Shown: positions 49,101 to 58,100 of the stretch, in pieces | Numbering within the stretch: the first letter of the stretch is position 1 | How the letters are laid out: each line of letters begins with the position of its first letter | Assembly (NCBI GenBank): GCA_965222535.1 | Contig: OZ244957.1 | Location: 744,001-808,000 of the forward strand | Length of the DNA stretch: 64,000 nucleotides | Source: G965222535 sp965222535 | GTDB taxonomy: Bacteria; Pseudomonadota; Gammaproteobacteria; HK1 | Direction of reading: 5' to 3' | Translations under genes and position numbers: made by a program | Notes under the pieces: model-generated | Told to the model about the DNA's origin: nothing | Databases searched by the model: none | The model's input: only the letters and a program-made list of their open reading frames with translations

Positions 49101-49128
49101 ATTGCCCTGGGCACCGTGAAGCGCTTCG
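43132..49128 (+). other. Inverted segment in the middle of the adhesin repeat array
   Basis: Here the coding sense of the 318-bp units flips to the plus strand for about 18.8 units and flips back at about 49,128. Left edge: normal minus-sense ends at GGGGCGACCGTCGGCA, then plus-sense begins in damaged form (GCGTAAATACCTGACGG for GCGTATACGCTGACGG). Right edge: the last plus unit and the first minus unit carry several indels. The unit variants inside are not a mirror image of either flank, so it is not a simple fold-back copy. True inversion and assembly mis-orientation both remain possible. Confidence 0.85.
43207..48876 (+). CDS. Internal adhesin fragment on the plus strand (cadherin-like units)
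   Basis: Open for about 1,889 codons without stop and encoding 17-18 near-identical 106-aa cadherin-like units in the plus direction. It has no signal peptide, no ribosome site and no barrel, so it is not a gene of its own. It is the missing middle of the adhesin. Turning it round would join the two minus-strand parts into a protein of roughly 8,400-8,500 aa. Units alternate between EDFE and EDYE and between AALYSF and AAPYSF. EDYE falls at every fourth unit between about 45,030 and 47,580. Confidence 0.7.
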   Translation: MTVLISNENDNAPLFAAALYSFTVPEGQSGTQSPVVIGSVSASDADGVAPLYSLSAGATERFSVGSASGVVSYIGTGEDFETRSDAYTLTVRATDGASAAVFTAAEVTVLISNENDNAPLFAAALYSFTVPEGQSGTQSPVVIGSVSASDADGVAPLYSLSAGATERFSVGSASGVVSYIGTGEDFETRSDAYTLTVRATDGASAAVFTAAEVTVLISNENDNAPLFAAALYSFTVPEGQSGTQSPVVIGSVSASDADGVAPLYSLSAGATERFSVGSASGVVSYIGTGEDFETRSDAYTLTVRATDGASAAVFTAAEVTVLISNENDNAPLFAAALYSFTVPEGQSGTQSPVVIGSVSASDADGVAPLYSLSAGATERFSVGSASGVVSYIGTGEDFETRSDAYTLTVRATDGASAAVFTAAEVTVLISNENDNAPLFAAAPYSFTVPEGQSGTQSPVVIGSVSASDADGVAPLYSLSAGATERFSVGSASGVVSYIGTGEDFETRSDAYTLTVRATDGASAAVFTAAEVTVLISNENDNAPLFAAALYSFTVPEGQSGTQSPVVIGSVSASDADGVAPLYSLSAGATERFSVGSASGVVSYIGTGEDYETRSDAYTLTVRATDGASAAVFTAAEVTVLISNENDNAPLFAAALYSFTVPEGQSGTQSPVVIGSVSASDADGVAPLYSLSAGATERFSVGSASGVVSYIGTGEDFETRSDAYTLTVRATDGASAAVFTAAEVTVLISNENDNAPLFAAAPYSFTVPEGQSGTQSPVVIGSVSASDADGVAPLYSLSAGATERFSVGSASGVVSYIGTGEDFETRSDAYTLTVRATDGASAAVFTAAEVTVLISNENDNAPLFAAALYSFTVPEGQSGTQSPVVIGSVSASDADGVAPLYSLSAGATERFSVGSASGVVSYIGTGEDFETRSDAYTLTVRATDGASAAVFTAAEVTVLISNENDNAPLFAAAPYSFTVPEGQSGTQSPVVIGSVSASDADGVAPLYSLSAGATERFSVGSASGVVSYIGTGEDYETRSDAYTLTVRATDGASAAVFTAAEVTVLISNENDNAPLFAAALYSFTVPEGQSGTQSPVVIGSVSASDADGVAPLYSLSAGATERFSVGSASGVVSYIGTGEDFETRSDAYTLTVRATDGASAAVFTAAEVTVLISNENDNAPLFAAAPYSFTVPEGQSGTQSPVVIGSVSASDADGVAPLYSLSAGATERFSVGSASGVVSYIGTGEDFETRSDAYTLTVRATDGASAAVFTAAEVTVLISNENDNAPLFAAAPYSFTVPEGQSGTQSPVVIGSVSASDADGVAPLYSLSAGATERFSVGSASGVVSYIGTGEDFETRSDAYTLTVRATDGASAAVFTAAEVTVLISNENDNAPLFAAAPYSFTVPEGQSGTQSPVVIGSVSASDADGVAPLYSLSAGATERFSVGSASGVVSYIGTGEDYETRSDAYTLTVRATDGASAAVFTAAEVTVLISNENDNAPLFAAAPYSFTVPEGQSGTQSPVVIGSVSASDADGVAPLYSLSAGATERFSVGSASGVVSYIGTGEDFETRSDAYTLTVRATDGASAAVFTTAEVTVLISNENDNAPLFAAAPYSFTVPEGQSGTQSPVVIGSVSASDADGVAPLYSLSAGATERFSVGSASGVVSYIGTGEDYETRSDAYTLTVRATDGASAAVFTAAEVTVLISNENDNAPLFAAAPYSFTVPEGQSGTQSPVVIGSVSASDADGVAPLYSLSAGATERFSVGSASGVVSYIGTGEDYETRSDAYTLTVRATDGASAAVFTAAEVTVLISNENDNAPLFAAAPYSFTVPEGQSGTQSPVVIGSERQRCRWCRPRYSLSAGATERFSVGSASGVVSYIGTGEETRRARMRIR

Positions 49129-52100
49129 TATGACAGCGCGGCAGCAAACAGTGGCGCGTTGTCGTTTTCGTTGCTGATCAGCACCGTCACCTCGGCAGCG
49201 GTAAATACCGCGGCGGACGCGCCATCGGTGGCCCGTACCGTCAGCGTATACGCATCCGAGCGCGTCTCAAAGTCCTCGCCCGTGCCGATGTAACTCACCA
49301 CCCCGCTCGCGCTGCCCACACTGAAGCGCTCCGTAGCGCCAGCGCTCAAACTGTAGAGCGGGGCGACACCGTCGGCATCGCTGGCGCTGACGCTGCCGAT
49401 GACCACCGGGCTCTGGGTGCCGGATTGCCCCTCGGGCACCGTGAAGCTGTACAGCGCGGCAGCAAACAGTGGCGCGTTGTCGTTTTCGTTGCTGATCAGC
49501 ACCGTCACCTCGGCAGCGGTAAATACCGCGGCGGACGCGCCATCGGTGGCCCGTACCGTCAGCGTATACGCATCCGAGCGCGTCTCAAAGTCCTCGCCCG
49601 TGCCGATGTAGCTCACCACCCCGCTCGCGCTGCCCACACTGAAGCGCTCCGTAGCGCCAGCGCTCAAACTGTAGAGCGGGGCGACACCATCGGCATCGCT
49701 GGCGCTGACGCTGCCGATGACCACCGGGCTCTGGGTGCCGGATTGCCCCTCGGGCACCGTGAAGCTGTACAGCGCGGCAGCAAACAGCGGCGCGTTGTCG
49801 TTTTCGTTGCTGATCAGCACCGTCACCTCGGCAGCGGTAAATACCGCAGCAGACGCGCCATCGGTGGCCCGTACCGTCAGCGTATACGCATCCGAGCGCG
49901 TCTCAAAGTCCTCGCCCGTGCCGATGTAACTCACCACCCCGCTCGCGCTGCCCACACTGAAGCGCTCCGTAGCGCCAGCGCTCAAACTGTAGAGCGGGGC
50001 GACACCGTCGGCATCGCTGGCGCTGACGCTGCCGATGACCACCGGGCTCTGGGTGCCGGATTGCCCCTCGGGCACCGTGAAGCTGTACAGCGCGGCAGCA
50101 AACAGTGGCGCGTTGTCGTTTTCGTTGCTGATCAGCACCGTCACCTCGGCAGCGGTAAATACCGCGGCGGACGCGCCATCGGTGGCCCGTACCGTCAGCG
50201 TATACGCATCCGAGCGCGTCTCAAAGTCCTCGCCCGTGCCGATGTAACTCACCACCCCGCTCGCGCTGCCCACACTGAAGCGCTCCGTAGCGCCAGCGCT
50301 CAAACTGTAGAGCGGGGCGACACCGTCGGCATCGCTGGCGCTGACGCTGCCGATGACCACTGGGCTCTGGGTGCCGGATTGCCCCTCGGGCACCGTGAAG
50401 CTGTACGGCGCGGCAGCAAACAGCGGCGCGTTGTCGTTTTCGTTGCTGATCAGCACCGTCACCTCGGCAGCGGTAAATACCGCGGCGGACGCGCCATCGG
50501 TGGCCCGTACCGTCAGCGTATACGCATCCGAGCGCGTCTCAAAGTCCTCGCCCGTGCCGATGTAACTCACCACCCCGCTCGCGCTGCCCACACTGAAGCG
50601 ATCGGTATCGCCGATGAGCAGACTGTAGCCTGGGGCGACACCATCGGCATCGCGGGCGCTGACGCTGCCGACAAACACCGTGTTATCGGTGCCGGACTGC
50701 CCCTCCCTCAGGGTGAAGCTGTACGCAGCACTGGCAAACAGCGGCGCGTTGTCGTTTTCGTTGCTGATGAGCACCGTCACCTCGGCAGCGGTAAATACCG
50801 CGGCGGACGCGCCATCGGTGGCCCGTACCGTCAGCGTATACGCATCCGAGCGCGTCTCAAAGTCCTCGCCCGTGCCGATGTAACTCACCACCCCGCTCGC
50901 GCTGCCCACACTGAAGCGCTCCGTAGCGCCAGCGCTCAAACTGTAGAGCGGGGCGACACCGTCTGCATCGCTGGCGCTGACGCTGCCGATGACCACTGGG
51001 CTCTGGGTGCCGGATTGCCCCTCGGGCACCGTGAAGCTGTACGGCGCGGCAGCAAACAGCGGCGCGTTGTCGTTTTCGTTGCTGATCAGCACCGTCACCT
51101 CGGCAGCGGTAAATACCGCAGCAGACGCGCCATCGGTGGCCCGTACCGTCAGCGTATACGCATCCGAGCGCGTCTCAAAGTCCTCGCCCGTGCCGATGTA
51201 ACTCACCACCCCGCTCGCGCTGCCCACACTGAAGCGCTCCGTAGCGCCAGCGCTCAAACTGTAGCGCGGGGCGACACCGTCGGCATCGCTGGCGCTGACG
51301 CTGCCGATGACCACTGGGCTCTGGGTGCCGGATTGCCCCTCGGGCACCGTGAAGCTGTACGGCGCGGCAGCAAACAGCGGCGCGTTGTCGTTTTCGTTGC
51401 TGATCAGCACCGTCACCTCGGCAGCGGTAAATACCGCAGCAGACGCGCCATCGGTGGCCCGTACCGTCAGCGTATACGCATCCGAGCGCGTCTCAAAGTC
51501 CTCGCCCGTGCCGATGTAACTCACCACCCCGCTCGCGCTGCCCACACTGAAGCGCTCCGTAGCGCCAGCGCTCAAACTGTAGAGCGGGGCGACACCGTCG
51601 GCATCGCTGGCGCTGACGCTGCCGATGACCACCGGGCTCTGGGTGCCGGATTGCCCCTCGGGCACCGTGAAGCTGTACAGCGCGGCAGCAAACAGTGGCG
51701 CGTTGTCGTTTTCGTTGCTGATCAGCACCGTCACCTCGGCAGCGGTAAATACCGCGGCGGACGCGCCATCGGTGGCCCGTACCGTCAGCGTATACGCATC
51801 CGAGCGCGTCTCAAAGTCCTCGCCCGTGCCGATGTAACTCACCACCCCGCTCGCGCTGCCCACACTGAAGCGCTCCGTAGCGCCAGCGCTCAAACTGTAG
51901 AGCGGGGCGACACCGTCGGCATCGCTGGCGCTAACGCTGCCGATGACCACCGGGCTCTGGGTGCCGGATTGCCCCTCGGGCACCGTGAAGCTGTACAGCG
52001 CGGCAGCAAACAGCGGCGCGTTGTCGTTTTCGTTGCTGATCAGCACCGTCACCTCGGCAGCGGTAAATACCGCAGCAGACGCGCCATCGGTGGCCCGTAC

Positions 52101-55100
52101 CGTCAGCGTATACGCATCCGAGCGCGTCTCAAAGTCCTCGCCCGTGCCGATGTAACTCACCACCCCGCTCGCGCTGCCCACACTGAAGCGCTCCGTAGCG
52201 CCAGCGCTCAAACTGTAGAGCGGGGCGACACCGTCGGCATCGCTGGCGCTGACGCTGCCGATGACCACCGGGCTCTGGGTGCCGGATTGCCCCTCGGGCA
52301 CCGTGAAGCTGTACAGCGCGGCAGCAAACAGCGGCGCGTTGTCGTTTTCGTTGCTGATCAGCACCGTCACCTCGGCAGCGGTAAATACCGCAGCAGACGC
52401 GCCATCGGTGGCCCGTACCGTCAGCGTATACGCATCCGAGCGCGTCTCAAAGTCCTCGCCCGTGCCGATGTAGCTCACCACCCCGCTCGCGCTGCCCACA
52501 CTGAAGCGCTCCGTAGCGCCAGCGCTCAAACTGTAGAGCGGGGCGACACCATCGGCATCGCTGGCGCTGACGCTGCCGATGACCACCGGGCTCTGGGTGC
52601 CGGATTGCCCCTCGGGCACCGTGAAGCTGTACAGCGCGGCAGCAAACAGCGGCGCGTTGTCGTTTTCGTTGCTGATCAGCACCGTCACCTCGGCAGCGGT
52701 AAATACCGCAGCAGACGCGCCATCGGTGGCCCGTACCGTCAGCGTATACGCATCCGAGCGCGTCTCAAAGTCCTCGCCCGTGCCGATGTAGCTCACCACC
52801 CCGCTCGCGCTGCCCACACTGAAGCGCTCCGTAGCGCCAGCGCTCAAACTGTAGAGCGGGGCGACACCGTCGGCATCGCTGGCGCTGACGCTGCCGATGA
52901 CCACCGGGCTCTGGGTGCCGGATTGCCCCTCGGGCACCGTGAAGCTGTACAGCGCGGCAGCAAACAGCGGCGCGTTGTCGTTTTCGTTGCTGATCAGCAC
53001 CGTCACCTCGGCAGCGGTAAATACCGCTGCAGACGCGCCATCGGTGGCCCGTACCGTCAGCGTATACGCGTCCGAGCGCGTCTCAAAGTCCTCGCCCGTG
53101 CCGATGTAACTCACCACCCCGCTCGCGCTGCCCACACTGAAGCGCTCCGTAGCGCCAGCGCTCAAACTGTAGAGCGGGGCGACACCGTCGGCATCGCTGG
53201 CGCTGACGCTGCCGATGACCACCGGGCTCTGGGTGCCGGATTGCCCCTCGGGCACCGTGAAGCTGTACAGCGCGGCAGCAAACAGTGGCGCGTTGTCGTT
53301 TTCGTTGCTGATCAGCACCGTCACCTCGGCAGCGGTAAATACCGCGGCGGACGCGCCATCGGTGGCCCGTACCGTCAGCGTATACGCATCCGAGCGCGTC
53401 TCAAAGTCCTCGCCCGTGCCGATGTAACTCACCACCCCGCTCGCGCTGCCCACACTGAAGCGCTCCGTAGCGCCAGCGCTCAAACTGTAGAGCGGGGCGA
53501 CACCGTCGGCATCGCTGGCGCTGACGCTGCCGATGACCACCGGGCTCTGGGTGCCGGATTGCCCCTCGGGCACCGTGAAGCTGTACAGCGCGGCAGCAAA
53601 CAGTGGCGCGTTGTCGTTTTCGTTGCTGATCAGCACCGTCACCTCGGCAGCGGTAAATACCGCGGCGGACGCGCCATCGGTGGCCCGTACCGTCAGCGTA
53701 TACGCATCCGAGCGCGTCTCAAAGTCCTCGCCCGTGCCGATGTAACTCACCACCCCGCTCGCGCTGCCCACACTGAAGCGCTCCGTAGCGCCAGCGCTCA
53801 AACTGTAGAGCGGGGCGACACCATCGGCATCGCTGGCGCTGACGCTGCCGATGACCACCGGGCTCTGGGTGCCGGATTGCCCCTCGGGCACCGTGAAGCT
53901 GTACGGCGCGGCAGCAAACAGCGGCGCGTTGTCGTTTTCGTTGCTGATCAGCACCGTCACCTCGGCAGCGGTAAATACCGCGGCGGACGCGCCATCGGTG
54001 GCCCGTACCGTCAGCGTATACGCATCCGAGCGCGTCTCGTAGTCCTCGCCCGTGCCGATGTAACTCACCACCCCGCTCGCGCTGCCCACACTGAAGCGCT
54101 CCGTAGCGCCAGCGCTCAAACTGTAGAGCGGGGCGACACCGTCGGCATCGCTGGCGCTGACGCTGCCGATGACCACCGGGCTCTGGGTGCCGGATTGCCC
54201 CTCGGGCACCGTGAAGCTGTACAGCGCGGCAGCAAACAGTGGCGCGTTGTCGTTTTCGTTGCTGATCAGCACCGTCACCTCGGCAGCGGTAAATACCGCG
54301 GCGGACGCGCCATCGGTGGCCCGTACCGTCAGCGTATACGCATCCGAGCGCGTCTCGTAGTCCTCGCCCGTGCCGATGTAGCTCACCACCCCGCTCGCGC
54401 TGCCCACACTGAAGCGCTCCGTAGCGCCAGCGCTCAAACTGTAGCGCGGGACGACACCATCGGCATCGCTGGCGCTGACGCTGCCGATGACCACCGGGCT
54501 CTGGGTACCGGATTGCCCCTCGGGCACCGTGAAGCTGTACGGCGCGGCAGCAAACAGCGGCGCGTTGTCGTTTTCGTTGCTGATCAGCACCGTCACTGCC
54601 GCTGAGGCGGTCAGGTCAGTGAACTCGTTATCGCTCGCCTGTACCGTCAGGGTGTAGCTAACGGTGCTCTCGTAGTCCTCGCTGCTGCCGATGTAGCTGA
54701 CCAAACCGCTAGTGGCACCAATGCTGAAGCGCAGCGTATCAGCACTCACCAAACTGTAGCTCAAGCCGCCGCCATCGGTATTGCTCGCACTGACGGTGCC
54801 GATGATCACTGGCCCAAGCTGGTTCTCCTCTAAGCTGAAGACGTAAGTGGTTGGAGCAAACAGCGGTGGGAGGTTGATGGTGAACGCTGCGGTCAGACTG
54901 GTGGTAAAGCCATAAAACCCGCTTGCGAAACTACTGCCAGTCAGTTCGATGGTGGTATAGGTGCTTGGGGGCAGGACGAACGCCACACTGGAGGTAGTGC
55001 CCGCAGCAATAGTGACCGTGCCGCTGGTCTCGGCAAGGGAACCACCCGACGCTTCCCAAGTCACCGAAGAGTACGCTGGGCCGGGGAAATCACTGCGCAC

Positions 55101-58100
55101 CCGAAACTCGCTGGCACTGATTCTCTCCAGTGATAAGCTGACTGAAAAATCAGCGCCCGGATTACTACTCGCACTCAATGATGTCAATGAGGTCAGACCG
55201 GCAAACACCCCCGCAGGCAAGCTGCTCAAATCGTTATTGTTCAATCTCAGAGTGGTCAAGTTGCTCAGGCCCGCAAACACCCCCGCAGGCAAGCTGCTCA
55301 ACCGGTTATCATGCATGTACAGACTCTCCAAATTGCCGAGGCCCGCAAACACCCCCGCAGGCAAGCTTCCCAATCTGTTCTTATGCATGTACAGACTCTT
55401 CAAATTGCTGAGGCCCGCAAACACCCCCGCAGGCAAGCTTCTCAACTGGTTATTATTGGTCAACCACAGAGTCCTTAGGCTGCTCAAGCCGCCAAACACC
55501 CCCGCAGGCAAGCTGCTCAACTGGTTCCCATGTAGGAACAACTCCTTCAAACTGCCGAGGCCCGCAAAATCTATGGCTACCAACGACGTGATGGTTTGGT
55601 TTGTTAAATCGAAAGTATCGGTCACCGCAGTCAACTCCGCCTCTGTCACGCTCTCACACAAGGAAACGCTGCTGATGAGGCTGACGATCCCCTCCCGTAC
55701 CTGCGCTGTACGGTCACAAATGCCGATCCTGACCGTGGCTGTAACCTCCGTAAAGCCGCTATCGTCACTGGCGCGGACGGTCAGCGCATAGCTATTGGTG
55801 AACGTCACATCTTCAATGCCGGTACCGAGATAACTGACCACCCCGCTCGCAGTTACAACCGAGAATTTGCCCTCAGGGTTGCCAACCAGCGAATACGTGA
55901 TCGGATCGTTGTTCGCATCGGTGGCGACGACCGTACCCAGCGATGCGCGATTGGTCGCCGTCAGGAAGAACGGGCCCGCGGCGCTAAACTGCGGTGGCTG
56001 ATCCGCTATCACCTCAATCGTGATCGCAACCGCGCTGCTAAGGGCACCATCGCTCGCCCGTACCGTCAGGGTGTAACTGGGGGTGCTCTCTGCATCCTCC
56101 CCGCTGCCGATGTAACTCACCACCCCGCTCGCGCTGCCGATGCTGAAGCGCGCGGTATCGCCGCCGCTCAAGCTGTATTCCGCAGCGTCGGCCTCTGCAT
56201 CGGTGGCACTGACCGTGCCGACAAACACCGGGATCTCGGTGCCGGACTGCCCCTCCCTCAGGGTGAAGGTGTACGCAGCACTGGCAAACACCGGCGCGTT
56301 GTCGTTTTCGTTGCTGATGAGCACCGTGACGGTAGCGAAGACGAACAAATCGCTCGAATCACCGTCGGTTGCTTGTACCGCCAGGGTATACGCATCCGAG
56401 CGCGCCTCGTAGTCTTCGCCCGTGCCGATGTAGCTCACCACCCCGCTCGCGCTGTCAACGCTGAAGTTGCTGGTTTCGCCAGCGCTCAAGTTGTAGCTCG
56501 GGGAAGCGCTGGCGGCGTCGGCATCACGCGCGACAACGGTGCCGATGAGACGTGCGTTGGGTGTCCCGGAATCGTTCTCGGCTAGGCTGAAGGTGTACGG
56601 CGCGCCAACAAACACCGGGACGTCGTTGGCATCGCTGAGAATCACCGTCACCTCGACAGTGGCGAACAACGCGCTGAGCTCGCCATCGCTCGCCTGTAGG
56701 ATCAGAACGTAGAAGCTGGGGAAGGGCTCGAAGTCCTCGCCGCTGCCGATGTAGCTCACCACCCCATCCGCAATGCCGACACTGAACAACGCCGTGGCAC
56801 CCTCCTCAATGCTGTAGCTCACCGTGTCCCCGTCGGCATCGCTGGCGCTGACGGTGCCGAAAAACACCGGGATCTCGGTGCCGGACCGCCCCTCTCTCAG
56901 GGTGAAGATGTACGCAGCACTGGCGAACAGCGGCGCGTTGTCGTTGGCATTGATGATGGTTACCACCACTGCCGCCATCGCCAGCATCGCGCTCGAATCA
57001 CTGTCCGTTGCCTGTACCGTCAGGGTGTAGCTGTCGGTAGTCTCGAAGTCCTCGCCGCTGCCGATGTAGCTCACCACCCCATCCGCAATGCCGACACTGA
57101 ACAACGCCGTGGCACCCGCCTCAATGCGGTAGCTCACCGTGCTCCCATCGGCGTCACTGGCACTCACCGTGCCGATGAGACGTGCCGTTGGCGTGCCCGG
57201 TTGGTTCTCCCCTAGGCTGAAGGTGTACGGCGCGTCACCAAACACCGGGTCGGTGTCGTTGACATTGGCGATGGACACCGTCACCGCCACCGTCGCCGAC
57301 AATGCGTGGGATGAACTATCGGTCGCCTGTACGCTCAGGGTGTAGCTGGGGGTGCTCTCTGCATCCTCGCCGCTGCCGATGTAGCTCACCACCCCGCTAT
57401 CAGCACCGATGCTGAACAACGCCGTAGCACCCGCCGCAATGCGGTAGCTCACCGCGTTCCCATCGGCGTCACTGGCGCTGACGGTGCCGATGAGACGTGC
57501 CGTTGGCGTGCCCGGTTGGTTCTCCCCTAGGCTGAAGGTGTAATGGGGAAAGATGAATGCTGGGGTTCTCCCCAGACTAATACTAGATACGGTTAAGGCA
57601 AGGCCGTAGTTTTCGTCATAGACGTTGCCACGTGAAACCAGTTGGGTAGCAGCGAACGCTGCACCGCTCAATGCAAAAATTGCATGATCGAGCGCTGTCA
57701 GCGTTATGACGCCGCTGGTAGTAGCGCCAGCGGAAATCGCTACTGTATCAGTCTCCGTAGCCGATGCGCTGCCGCTGGCAGTCCACCTTACAGTAATGCC
57801 TACGGCCGCCATAGAGCTGCTAACCCGCACTTCCGTAGCACTTCCAAGCTCCTGTTGCGGCACTAAATTAATACTGAATGGCCTCCCTGGGTTCCTCGAT
57901 AAATCAACTCTTGTCAGACTACTCAAGCCATTAAACACCCCCGCCGGCAAGCTACTCAGATTGTTATACGCTAAATTCAACCTCTCTAGCTTACTCAAGC
58001 CATTAAACACCCCCGCCGGCCAGCTGCTCAGATTGTTATACGCTAAATTCAACTCCTCTAGCTTACCCAAGCCATTAAACACCCCCGCCGCCAAGCTGCT

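Noticed and set aside
43132..49128. Simple fold-back (hairpin) duplication of a flank
   Set aside because: The order of EDFE/EDYE and AAL/AAP variants is not the mirror image of either neighbouring array, so the piece is distinct DNA, not a reversed copy of the flank.
41090..54600. CRISPR array
   Set aside because: The units are 318 bp, head to tail, without variable spacers, and encode protein domains.
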